In this document: piece after piece, positions 51,480-60,824 of the stretch | How the letters are laid out: the number at the start of each line of letters is the position of its first letter | Position numbering within the stretch: the first letter of the stretch is position 1 | Made by a program: the position numbers and the translations under genes | The notes under the pieces: generated by a model | Told to the model about the DNA's origin: nothing | The model's database searches: none | What the model saw: only the letters and a program-made list of their open reading frames with translations | NCBI GenBank assembly: GCA_963784175.1 | Contig: CAWAQJ010000018.1 | Span: 583,042 to 647,041 of the forward strand | Source of the DNA: JAIBJN01 sp963784175 | Lineage (GTDB): Bacteria > Actinomycetota > Thermoleophilia > Gaiellales > Gaiellaceae | Reading direction: 5' to 3' | Length of the DNA: 64,000 nucleotides

Positions 51480-52013
51480 TTAACCCGAAAGGTTCTCGAC
51501 CGCGCGCGGGGACTCGACCGGCGTCTCGCAGAACGGGCAGATCTGCCAGAGCGGCTCGAGCGGCGCCTTGCAGCGCCGGCAGGAGTCCTTCAGCTTCGTC
51601 GTGCAGACGGGGCACGCGAGGAAGTTCGCCTCGATCGCGGCCCGGCAGACCGGGCAGCGCTCCACCGAATCGAGCCCCTCCTCCATCGCCTTGATCTCGA
51701 GCTCGCGCTCCCGCACGTCCTCGAGGTACTCGGGCGGCCGGAAGAGCATGTAGATGAGCGGCCCGATGAAGGGCGGAAAGATCCCGAGCGCAACGGCCAT
51801 CGCCAGCAGCCAGGGATCCTCGATCCGGCGCCTTGCGTCCTTGTAGACCCAGTACGCCGACGCCAGCCAGAAGACGACCAGGAAGAACAGCGTGACGTTG
51901 CGGATGACGAGCCACTCCTCCGAGTCGAAGAAGTCGCCAACGAAGTCCAGCGGATTCCCGTCGTCCTCGGTCGTGGTCGTCGTCTGCGCGAGGAGTATCT
52001 GCATCTGCGTCAC
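51480..52013 (-). CDS. Membrane protein with a C-terminal double zinc ribbon
   Basis: Protein of 177 aa. After a Thr/Asp-rich start come two membrane helices (LFFLVVFWLASAYWVY and LLAMAVALGIFPPFIGPLIY) with a YKDARRRIEDP loop, then a coiled segment. The cytosolic end has two zinc ribbons: CPVCRAAI..CPVCTTKL and CRRCKAPL..CPFCETPV, eight cysteines in all. This DZANK-like layout is common in actinobacterial hypothetical proteins. GTG at 52013 overlaps the preceding small gene as GTGA. Function unknown. Confidence 0.75.
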   Translation of the reverse strand: MTQMQILLAQTTTTTEDDGNPLDFVGDFFDSEEWLVIRNVTLFFLVVFWLASAYWVYKDARRRIEDPWLLAMAVALGIFPPFIGPLIYMLFRPPEYLEDVRERELEIKAMEEGLDSVERCPVCRAAIEANFLACPVCTTKLKDSCRRCKAPLEPLWQICPFCETPVESPRAVENLSG

Positions 52014-52123
52014 AACAGGATCTTCCCAACGAACCACCCGGCGCCAAACGCGATCGCCACGATCATGAAGAGCACGATCGCGGCGAGGGCGAAGACGCTC
52101 AGCCGCTCGCCGACGCTTGCCAT
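52010..52123 (-). CDS. Small membrane peptide (37 aa)
   Basis: ATG at 52123 encodes MASVGERLSVFALAAIVLFM followed by IVAIAFGAGWFVGKILL, a single hydrophobic helix that ends at the stop. The stop overlaps the zinc-ribbon gene start as GTGA, and its start overlaps the folC end by 25 nt. This coupling argues that it is real. Membrane localisation is all that can be said. Confidence 0.6.
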   Translation of the reverse strand: MASVGERLSVFALAAIVLFMIVAIAFGAGWFVGKILL

Positions 52124-53238
52124 GGTAGACACGAAGGGCGGACGGAGGCGAGATCCATGAGCAGATACAGAGATCCGGTCACGAGAACGGCGCCCTCCTC
52201 GCCTGCGATCTCGCGCGCACGCGCAAGGGCCGCCACGGGCTCGGGGACGACTTCGACGTCCTCGAAGAACTCCCGGGCGAGCACGGCGAGCTCCTCTGCG
52301 GGAAGTGAGCGCGGGCTCGACGAGCCGGTGGCGACGAGCCGCCGGCCGAGGGCCGACAGCGCCGCCAGCATCCTGGCCGCGTCCTTGTCCTCGAGGATCG
52401 AGACGGCCAGCACCCAGTCCGCGCGCGGCGCACGCGCGAGGAGGTAGCCGACACCGGCCAGGTTGTGCGCGCCGTCCCAGAGCTCGAGCGGCGCCTCGGA
52501 GACGATCTCCAGCCGGCCCGGAACGTGGACGTGCTCGAGCGGCGCCGGGTCGACCGTTCCACCCAGGAAGCTCTCGGCCGCCGCGTGCGCGAGCGCGGCG
52601 CTCGATCCCGACACGATTGTCACGCCCGAGGCCCCGGCCGCCCGAGCCGCCTCTTCCCACTCGGGCTCGCCGATCACGACGAGCGCGCCCGGCGAGACGA
52701 CCGCCAGCTTCTCCGCCGCGATCGCCTCGCGGGTCGGCCCGAGCACGTCCACGTGCTCGAGGGCGACGTTGGTGAGAACGACGACCGCGGCCCCGAGCAC
52801 GTTCGTGGCGTCGTGCCGGCCTCCGAGCCCTGCCTCCACGACGGCGACGTCGACGTCGGCCGCCGCGAACTCCGCGAGTGCCGCCGCGGTCAGCGCCTCG
52901 AACTGCGTCGCGTTCACCGCCTCGGCCTCGGCCCGCACCCGCCCGAGCGCCGCTTCGAGGTCGACCTCCTCACCACCGACGCGGAGACGCTCGGCCCAGG
53001 AGACCACGTGCGGCGAGGTGTAGGCGCCGACCCGAAGGCCCTCGGCGGCGAGGAGCGCCTCGGCCATGCGCGTCGTAGTCGTCTTCCCGTTCGTGCCGAC
53101 GACGTGGATCGCACGGAGCCCGAGCTGGGGGTTCCCGAGGCGCGTCAGGAGCTCCCGCATGCGCCCCAGCCCGAACTCCTCGGGCCACGGGCTCAGCGAC
53201 TCGAGCCAGACGAGATGGGTGTCAGCCGCCGAGCGCAT
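52099..53238 (-). CDS. folC: Folylpolyglutamate synthase/dihydrofolate synthase
   Basis: Protein of 379 aa. The Mur-ligase-like P-loop HVVGTNGKTTTTRMAEALL, YTSPHVVSWAERLRVGGEEV (20 residues), VEAGLGGRHDATNV and the C-terminal DGAHNLAGVGYL and VTGSLYLLMDL are FolC motifs. It adds glutamate to folates. ATG at 53238 overlaps the end of valS by 17 nt, the usual valS-folC order. Confidence 0.93.
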   Translation of the reverse strand: MRSAADTHLVWLESLSPWPEEFGLGRMRELLTRLGNPQLGLRAIHVVGTNGKTTTTRMAEALLAAEGLRVGAYTSPHVVSWAERLRVGGEEVDLEAALGRVRAEAEAVNATQFEALTAAALAEFAAADVDVAVVEAGLGGRHDATNVLGAAVVVLTNVALEHVDVLGPTREAIAAEKLAVVSPGALVVIGEPEWEEAARAAGASGVTIVSGSSAALAHAAAESFLGGTVDPAPLEHVHVPGRLEIVSEAPLELWDGAHNLAGVGYLLARAPRADWVLAVSILEDKDAARMLAALSALGRRLVATGSSSPRSLPAEELAVLAREFFEDVEVVPEPVAALARAREIAGEEGAVLVTGSLYLLMDLASVRPSCLPWQASASG

Positions 53239-55639
53239 CGAGCTCGCGCCGGTACCGCTCCAGCTTCTCGCGCTCACCCTCGACCACCTCGGCCGGGGCG
53301 TTGGCGACGAAGTGGTCGTTCCCGAGCATCCCCTCTGAACGGGCGACCTCCTTCCGGAGCCTGGCGACCTCGTCGTCGCGGCTTCCGTTCACCGGCAGCT
53401 TGTCGGGCTGGACGACGATGTCGAAGACGCGCTTCGCGTCGCCCTCGAGGTCGACGACGACGCCGCTCCGCCGCGCGATGGCGGCAGCGTCGCGCACCGG
53501 CTCGAGCGCGTCCAGGTCGGCGGCAAAGCGTTCGTCGGCCTCGGGCCACGGAGTCACGATCAGCCGGCTCTCGCGCGCCGGGAGCTCGGACCAGATCTCC
53601 TCGGTTACGTGCGGCATCACCGGATGCAGCAGCGTGAGCAGCCGCTCGAGCGCCGCGAGAGCCGTCGCCGCGGCGTCGGGGTCGTCCTCGTAGAGCCGCG
53701 GCTTGGCGGCCTCGGCGTACCAGTCGCAGAAGTCGTCGAAGGTGAGGCTGTAGAGCTCCTTCACGGCCGAGGCGAAGTCGAACCGCGACCAGGCGCCCTC
53801 GACATCCGCGCGGGCCGCGTCGAGCCGCGCGAGGATCCAGCGCTCCTCGAGCGTCCGCGGCCTCGCGTCCGGCTCGGCGCCTTCCGTGTTCGCCAGGATG
53901 AGGCGAGCCACGTTCCAGAGCTTCGTCGCGAGCTTGCGTCCTTCGAGGATGGCGCCTTCCGAGAAGCGCACGTCCTGCGTCGAGGACATCTTCAGGAGCC
54001 CGTAGCGCGTCGCGTCGGCGCCGTGCTCCGCGATCAGCTCGAGCGGGTCGATGCCCGTCCCCAGGCTCTTCGACATCCGCCGGCCGTCGGGCGCAAGCAC
54101 CGTCGAGTGGATGATCACGTCATGGAAGGGCACGTCGCCGACGAGCTCGAGGCCCGACCAGATCATGCGGTTGACCCAGAGGCGGATGATCTCGCGCGCG
54201 GTGGAGTCGACATCGCCGGGGTAGTAGCGCCGGAGGTCGCCGGTCTCCTCGGGCCAGCCGAGCGTCGCGAACGGCCAGAGGGCCGACGAGAACCAGGTGT
54301 CGAGCACGTCGGGGTCGCGCTCGAGCTGGCCGGAGCCGCACTCGGCGCAGGCTTCCGGCGGCGGCCACGCGCACGTGGCATGGCCGTCCGGGCAGTACCA
54401 GATCGGTAGCTGGTGCCCCCACCAGAGCTGCCGCGAGATGTTCCAGTCGGGGATCTCCTCGAGCGAGCGGATCGCGAACTGGTGCTGCGACTCGGGGTGG
54501 TAGCGGACGCGCCGCTCGCGCAGCGCTTCGAGCGCCGGCTTGCGGGGCTCCTCCATCGCGCACCACCACTGGAGCGAGACCAGCGGCTCGATGCGCGTGT
54601 GGCAGCGCTCGCACGTGCCAACGTTGTGGCGGTAGTTCTCCTGCTTCTCGAGCTGGTCGCGCTCCCGCAGCCAGGCGACGACCGCCTTGTCGGCCTCGCC
54701 CTGTTCGAGCCCCGCGAGATCGCCCGCACCCTCGTTCATCCGCCCGTCGGGGCCGATGACGGTGATGGTCTCGAGCTCGTGCCCACGGCCGATCTCGAAG
54801 TCGGTCGGGTCGTGCCCGGGCGTGATCTTGAGCGCCCCGGTCCCGAACTCGGGATCGACGAGCTCGTCCGCGATCACGGGCACGCGCCGCTCGACGTACG
54901 GGACGACGACCTCCTTGCCGACCGCGTCGCGATAGCGCTCGTCGTCGGGATGCACGGCTACGGCCACGTCGGCGAGGATCGTCGCCGGGCGCACCGTGGC
55001 GACCGTGATCGATCCGGAGCCGTCCACGAACGGATAGCGCGCGAAGGTGAGCCGGTCGTCCATCGGCTCGTGGACGACCTCGAGGTCCGAGATGGCGGTC
55101 TCGTGGAACGGGCACCAGTTGACGATGCGGTTTGCCCGGTAGATCCAGCCGCGCCCCCAGAGGTGCACGAAGAAGCGCATGACGGCCTCGATGTAGGCGT
55201 CGTCCATCGTGAAGCGCTCGCGCTCGTAGTCGAGCGAGGCGCCGAGGCGGCGGTACTGGCCCATGATCGTGCGGCCCGTTTCCTCGAGATGGCGCCACAC
55301 CCGCTCGACGAAGGCCTCGCGGCCGATCGCCTTGCGTGAGGTCCCCTCGGCGACAAGCTGCTTCTCGACTACGTTCTGCGTCGAGATGCCCGCGTGGTCG
55401 TAGCCGGGCTGCCAGAGCGTGTCGAACCCGCGCATGCGGTGCCAGCGGATGAGCACGTCCTGGAGCGAGCCGTTGAGCGCGTGGCCCATGTGGAGCGCGC
55501 CCGTGACGTTGGGCGGCGGGACGCAGATCACGAAGGTCTCCTCGCGCCGCGCGCCGGCGCCGGCCCGGTAGAGGCCCTCCTCCTCCCAGGCGCGCTGCCA
55601 GCGCTCCTCGAGGTCCGTTGGACGGTACGTCTGCTCCAT
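53222..55639 (-). CDS. valS: Valyl-tRNA synthetase
   Basis: Protein of 805 aa, class Ia. The HIGH box is PPPNVTGALHMGHALNGS and the KMSKS box RRMSKSLGTGIDP. The editing domain has TVRPATILADVAVAVHP. A zinc knuckle is formed by CERCHT, and the C-terminal coiled-coil arm ends in ERYRRELDALGG. It charges tRNA-Val. ATG at 55639 is preceded 7 nt upstream by TACAAT, and no Shine-Dalgarno is present, so a leaderless mRNA is likely. Confidence 0.95.
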   Translation of the reverse strand: MEQTYRPTDLEERWQRAWEEEGLYRAGAGARREETFVICVPPPNVTGALHMGHALNGSLQDVLIRWHRMRGFDTLWQPGYDHAGISTQNVVEKQLVAEGTSRKAIGREAFVERVWRHLEETGRTIMGQYRRLGASLDYERERFTMDDAYIEAVMRFFVHLWGRGWIYRANRIVNWCPFHETAISDLEVVHEPMDDRLTFARYPFVDGSGSITVATVRPATILADVAVAVHPDDERYRDAVGKEVVVPYVERRVPVIADELVDPEFGTGALKITPGHDPTDFEIGRGHELETITVIGPDGRMNEGAGDLAGLEQGEADKAVVAWLRERDQLEKQENYRHNVGTCERCHTRIEPLVSLQWWCAMEEPRKPALEALRERRVRYHPESQHQFAIRSLEEIPDWNISRQLWWGHQLPIWYCPDGHATCAWPPPEACAECGSGQLERDPDVLDTWFSSALWPFATLGWPEETGDLRRYYPGDVDSTAREIIRLWVNRMIWSGLELVGDVPFHDVIIHSTVLAPDGRRMSKSLGTGIDPLELIAEHGADATRYGLLKMSSTQDVRFSEGAILEGRKLATKLWNVARLILANTEGAEPDARPRTLEERWILARLDAARADVEGAWSRFDFASAVKELYSLTFDDFCDWYAEAAKPRLYEDDPDAAATALAALERLLTLLHPVMPHVTEEIWSELPARESRLIVTPWPEADERFAADLDALEPVRDAAAIARRSGVVVDLEGDAKRVFDIVVQPDKLPVNGSRDDEVARLRKEVARSEGMLGNDHFVANAPAEVVEGEREKLERYRRELDALGG

Positions 55640-55646
55640 CGAGACG

Positions 55647-55652
55647 ATTGTA
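55647..55652 (-). promoter_or_regulatory. -10 box placing the valS transcript start at the ATG
   Basis: TACAAT on the minus strand, 7 nt before the valS ATG. It is close to consensus. Upstream lies the broken response-regulator gene, 18 nt from the box. Confidence 0.5.
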
Positions 55653-55670
55653 CGGCCGTGCCCGCGCCGC

Positions 55671-55915
55671 TCAGCCGAGGGCTGAACGGATCGCGGCGAC
55701 GAGCTCGTCGTGGTCGAACGGCTTCTGGAAGAACGCGTGGGCGCCGGTCTGTTCCAGCGACTCCTTCTCCAGGGAAAGGTCGCGCGCGGTGATGATGATC
55801 ACCGGGATTCCCTCGAGCGCGGGCATCGCTTTCATGCGCTCCATGAGAGCCGGTGCCCGAGGAGACGGCGGATGTCCTGGTCGTCGTCGACTATCAGGAT
55901 CTTGGCTTCTGCCAT
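55671..55915 (-). pseudogene. CheY-like response regulator receiver with an internal deletion
   Basis: The N-terminus MAEAKILIVDDDQDIRRLLG with HRL is a perfect receiver start. The frame then ends (SWSA stop). In another frame the receiver resumes as MERMKAMPALEGIPVIIITA, RDLSLEKESLEQTGAHAFFQ, KPFDHDELVAAIRSALG and stop. The missing middle (about 40 residues) holds the phospho-acceptor Asp strand (DLVLLDLGLPG-type). The remnant is 245 nt where about 360 are expected. A deletion, not a point indel, is required. It is divergent from the TPR-cyclase gene 39 nt away. Confidence 0.8.
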
Positions 55916-55954
55916 CGCAGTCGGGCAGACTTGTAGCATGGAAGCAGGTCGACC

Positions 55955-57883
55955 GTGAGCCAGATCACGCAGGATCCCCTCGCCGCAGGGCGGGAGGCGA
56001 TTGGTCGCCTCGACTGGATCGTGGGCTACGAGCTCCTCCGCACCGCGGACGAGACGATGGACCTCGAGCCCGAGGATCTGATGCTGCTCGGCGAGGCGGC
56101 CATGTGGAACGGCCAGATGGAGATGGTCCATCCGTACTTCGAGCGGGCCTACCGCGGCTACCTCCAGCAGGGCAACACCTTGCGGGCGGCCTACGTCGCC
56201 ACCTGGATCGCACACGGCCTGAAGAACGACCTCCAGATCTCCGTCGCCAACGGCTGGATGAGTCGCGCCAAGCGTCTGCTCGACCTCGAGGAGGAAGCGC
56301 CCGAGCACGGCTACTGGGCGCTGCAGCAGAGCCTCGTCCAGCTCGGCGAGCACAGCTTCGCCGACGCGCTCGCGCTCGCCAAGCAGGCCGAGGAGCTGGG
56401 TCGCCGCTTCGGGGACCGCAACCTCGAGATCCGCGCGCTCCAACGGCAGGGGAACGTCCTCATCGAGCAGGGCGAGGTGGCGGAAGGGAAGCTGCTATTG
56501 GACGAGGCGAGCGCCGCTGCCCTGGCCGGCGAGCTCGATCCGTTCTCGACCCTCGCCGTCTACTGCAACACGATCGGCGCCTGCCGCGACGTCGCCGACT
56601 TCGAGAGCGCCGGCGAATGGGCTGAGCGCGCCAGCGACTTCTGCGACACGAACGCGATGAACGCCTTTCCCGGCATGTGCCGGGTGAACCACGCCGAGGT
56701 GATGAAGTTCAAGGGCCGCCTCGCGGAGGCCCAGGAGCTCGCCGGCCGGGCGAGCGAGGAGCTCCGCGTCTGGAACCCGCGCATCGCCGGGGCCGCGTTC
56801 TACGAGCTCGGCGAGGTCCGGCTCCGGCTGGGCGAGCTGGCGCAGGCCGAGCAGGCCTTCCGCGAAGCCGACGAGCTCGGCCGGACACCCGAGCCCGGCC
56901 TTTCGCTCCTCCGGCTCGCACAGGGCAACGCGAAGGGCGCCTTCGCGTCGATCCGCAGGGCGGCAGGGGACCTCTCGCTCAACCTGCCCGCCCAGGCGCG
57001 GCTCCTTCCTGCCGCGGTCGAGATCGCCGTCGCCGCCGGTGAGGTCGACCAGGCGGCGGAGTATGCCGAACGGCTGGGGGGCGTCGCGGACGTCTACGAG
57101 ACCTCGGCGCTCCGCGCCTCGGCCGCGTTCGCCCGCGGGCAGGTCGCGCTCGGCCGCAGCGAGGCCGACGCGGCCTTTCACCAGTTCCGCCAGGCGCGGA
57201 TGATCTGGGACTCGAACGGCGCGACCTACGACGTGGCGCGCGCGCGGGAGCAGCTCGGCAAGGCCCTGCGCGCCGGCGGCGACGAGGACGCGGCGGTCTG
57301 GGAGCTGCAGGTGGCCGCGGCGCGCTTCGAGCGGCTCGGCGCCGCCCGCGATGCCGACCGCGTCGGAGAGCTTCTCATGCGCGACCTCTCGACCGACGTC
57401 CTCAGGACATTCCTGTTCACCGACATCGTCGGCTCGACCGAGCTGGCGAGCGCGGTCGCCTCTGACCGCCACTGGGTCAACCTGCTCCGCCGCCACGACG
57501 ACGCGCTTCGCGCGATCTTCGCCGACTTCCAGGGCCAGGTCGTCGACCACACGGGCGACGGGTTCTTCGCCGCGTTCGAGGAGCCGGCGGACGCGGTCGG
57601 CGCCGCGATCGCGATCCAGCGGGCGATCGACCAGGAGTTCGAGTTCGACATCCGCATCGGCGTCCACATGGACGGGGCGCTGCAGACGCGGGAGAACTAC
57701 CACGGCAAGGGCGTGCATGCGGCCGCCCGCATCGGCGGCGCCGCAGGCGGCCGGGAGATCCTGGCCAGCCAGGCGACCTTGCGGGAGCTGCCGCAGTTCG
57801 CGGCGTCTGATCACCGAGCCGTCACCCTCAAGGGCTTCAAGGAGCCCATCGAGGTCTGCTCGGTCGACTGGCAGACGGGCTAG
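55955..57883 (+). CDS. TPR-repeat protein with a C-terminal class III nucleotide cyclase domain
   Basis: Protein of 642 aa. About residues 1-470 are helical TPR-like repeats (LRTADETMDLEPEDLMLLGE, AERASDFCDT, GELAQAEQAFREADEL). Residues about 478-640 form an adenylate/guanylate cyclase homology domain: RTFLFTDIVGSTELA and VVDHTGDGFFAAFEEP supply the two metal Asp residues, and GKGVHAAARIGGAA holds His where the catalytic Asn is usual, with Arg kept. Many actinobacterial paralogues have this VH variant. It probably signals in the cytosol. GTG at 55955 has TAGCAT 15 nt upstream. Confidence 0.85.
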   Translation: MSQITQDPLAAGREAIGRLDWIVGYELLRTADETMDLEPEDLMLLGEAAMWNGQMEMVHPYFERAYRGYLQQGNTLRAAYVATWIAHGLKNDLQISVANGWMSRAKRLLDLEEEAPEHGYWALQQSLVQLGEHSFADALALAKQAEELGRRFGDRNLEIRALQRQGNVLIEQGEVAEGKLLLDEASAAALAGELDPFSTLAVYCNTIGACRDVADFESAGEWAERASDFCDTNAMNAFPGMCRVNHAEVMKFKGRLAEAQELAGRASEELRVWNPRIAGAAFYELGEVRLRLGELAQAEQAFREADELGRTPEPGLSLLRLAQGNAKGAFASIRRAAGDLSLNLPAQARLLPAAVEIAVAAGEVDQAAEYAERLGGVADVYETSALRASAAFARGQVALGRSEADAAFHQFRQARMIWDSNGATYDVARAREQLGKALRAGGDEDAAVWELQVAAARFERLGAARDADRVGELLMRDLSTDVLRTFLFTDIVGSTELASAVASDRHWVNLLRRHDDALRAIFADFQGQVVDHTGDGFFAAFEEPADAVGAAIAIQRAIDQEFEFDIRIGVHMDGALQTRENYHGKGVHAAARIGGAAGGREILASQATLRELPQFAASDHRAVTLKGFKEPIEVCSVDWQTG

Positions 57884-57963
57884 CCGGCTCCGCACCGAAC
57901 CGTCCTCGGGGTCGGTTGCGAAGGGAGTTCGACCCCCACCGCATCGACCTAGGAGGAATGACC

Positions 57964-58812
57964 ATGTCCAAGCTGACACGCTGGGCGATCATCGCCGGCT
58001 CGCTCGCCGCGCTGGTCGTCCCGTTCGCAGCAGCCGCCGACAGCGGCAGTGACGGGAGAGGAAGCGATCGGCGCGTCCTCTTCGCAACCGACTCGAAGGG
58101 CAATCTCCTGACGTTCGACTCGCGCTCGCCGCGCTCCGTCCGCTCGAAGGCCATCACGGGCCTCCCGACGGGCGTCGTGCTCGGCGGTATCGACTCCCGA
58201 CCCGCCACGGGCGATCTCTACGCGCTCGGAAGCGACAAGGTGGTCTACCGCGTGAACGTGGCGACGGCAATCGCCGTGGCCGAAGGGCCGGCCTTCGAGA
58301 TGGCGCCGAATGCCCTCAACAGCGGCAACATCGGCTTCGACTTCAACCCGACCGTCGACAAGATCCGGGTGACGAGCGACGCCGACGACAACATCCGCCT
58401 CAATCCGGACGAGGGCAACCTGCTCTCCAAGGACACGAGCCTGACCCCCGCAGACGTCATGGTGGTCGGCTCCGCGTACACCAACTCGTCCTTCACGGCG
58501 TTCGCAACCAGGCCGACCGTGACCGAGCTGTACGCCCTCGACATCGCCCCCAGCAAGGACCGGCTCTGGATCCAGCGGCCCGCCAACAACGGCACGCTGA
58601 TCATGCCCGTCTCGCTCGGCTTCAACCTGGGCGCGAACGCCGGCTTCGACATCGCCGGCAGCAACAACGTCGGCTACGTCGCCGGCACCCAGATGGGCCG
58701 GAGCTCCGCCGAGCTCTGGCGCGTCGACCTCGCCACGGGCAAGACGCGGTCACTCGGCCGCATCGGCAAGGGCGTGACCATCACCGGCCTCGCCGCCTGG
58801 CAGGACCAGTAA
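57964..58812 (+). CDS. Secreted DUF4394 protein
   Basis: Protein of 282 aa. A signal peptide (MSKLTRWAIIAGSLAALVVP then FAAAADS) is followed by a beta-rich domain with repeated blade-like strands: LVTFDS-type LLTFDSRSP, GIDSRPATGDLYALGSD, NIGFDFNPTVDKIRVTSDAD, and LYALDIAPSKDRLWIQRPAN. DUF4394 proteins are predicted beta-propeller-like and exported. ATG at 57964 was chosen over 57958 because AGGAGG (57951-57956) is then 7 nt away. It ends in a strong hairpin. Function unknown. Confidence 0.85.
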   Translation: MSKLTRWAIIAGSLAALVVPFAAAADSGSDGRGSDRRVLFATDSKGNLLTFDSRSPRSVRSKAITGLPTGVVLGGIDSRPATGDLYALGSDKVVYRVNVATAIAVAEGPAFEMAPNALNSGNIGFDFNPTVDKIRVTSDADDNIRLNPDEGNLLSKDTSLTPADVMVVGSAYTNSSFTAFATRPTVTELYALDIAPSKDRLWIQRPANNGTLIMPVSLGFNLGANAGFDIAGSNNVGYVAGTQMGRSSAELWRVDLATGKTRSLGRIGKGVTITGLAAWQDQ

Positions 58813-58821
58813 CTCGCACGA

Positions 58822-58849
58822 AGCGGGGTGGGCCACGGCCCACCCCGCT
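58822..58849. terminator. 12-bp stem terminator between DUF4394 gene and clpX
   Basis: AGCGGGGTGGGC (58822-58833), loop CACG, GCCCACCCCGCT (58838-58849), a perfect stem 10 nt after the DUF4394 stop. clpX ends 53 nt beyond on the other strand, so it can serve both genes. It lacks a T-tract. Confidence 0.65.
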
Positions 58850-58901
58850 ATCCGCCGGCCCGCTCAGAGGCAGGCTGGCGTAGACCCGGTGCACGAGAGC
58901 G

Positions 58902-60176
<1,275 letters not shown>

Positions 60177-60212
60177 GTCTCTCTACCTTGTACCTCGAAA
60201 TCGCTCTGCTGA

Positions 60213-60824
60213 CTAGGACGCAGCCGCCATTGCAGGCGTGCCGCGATTGGCGATTACCGTGTCGATGATGCCGTAGTCGAGCGCTTCCTGCGCCGTCATG
60301 AAGTAGTCGCGCTCCATGTCCTTGCCGACCTTGTCCAGATCCTGCTTCGTGTGGGTGGCGATGATCTCCTCGAGGAGTCGCTTCATCGCGAGGGTCTCGC
60401 GCGCCTGGATCTCGATGTCGGTCGCCTGCCCCTGGAAGCCGGCCGAGACCTGATGGATGAGGATCTTCGAGTGCGGCGTCGCCATTCGCTTTCCGTCGGT
60501 GCCGCCCGCAAGGAGCAGGGCGCCCATCGACATGGCGATCCCGACGCAGATCGTCTGCACGTTGGGCTTGATGTACTGCATCGTGTCGTAGATCGCCATG
60601 CCGGCGTAGACCGAGCCGCCCGGCGAGTTGATGTAGATCGAGATGTCCTTGTCGGGGTCCTCGGACTCGAGGTGGATCAGCTGCGCCACGATCAGGTTGG
60701 CGATCTGATCATCCACGGGAGTCCCGAGGAAGATGATTCTCTCGTTCAGAAGCCGCGAGTAGATGTCGAAAGCGCGCTCGCCTCTCGACGTCTGCTCGAC
60801 GACCATTGGGATCAACGGGCTCAT
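60213..60824 (-). CDS. clpP: ATP-dependent Clp protease proteolytic subunit
   Basis: Protein of 203 aa. Catalytic Ser in CVGIAMSMGALLLAGG, His in PHSKILIHQ and Asp in the AQEALDYGIIDTVI region complete the triad. SPGGSVYAGMAIYDTM and the N-terminal MSPLIPMVVEQTSRGERAFD are typical. ATG at 60824 overlaps the tig stop as ATGA. This is the classical tig-clpP-clpX operon. Confidence 0.96.
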   Translation of the reverse strand: MSPLIPMVVEQTSRGERAFDIYSRLLNERIIFLGTPVDDQIANLIVAQLIHLESEDPDKDISIYINSPGGSVYAGMAIYDTMQYIKPNVQTICVGIAMSMGALLLAGGTDGKRMATPHSKILIHQVSAGFQGQATDIEIQARETLAMKRLLEEIIATHTKQDLDKVGKDMERDYFMTAQEALDYGIIDTVIANRGTPAMAAAS

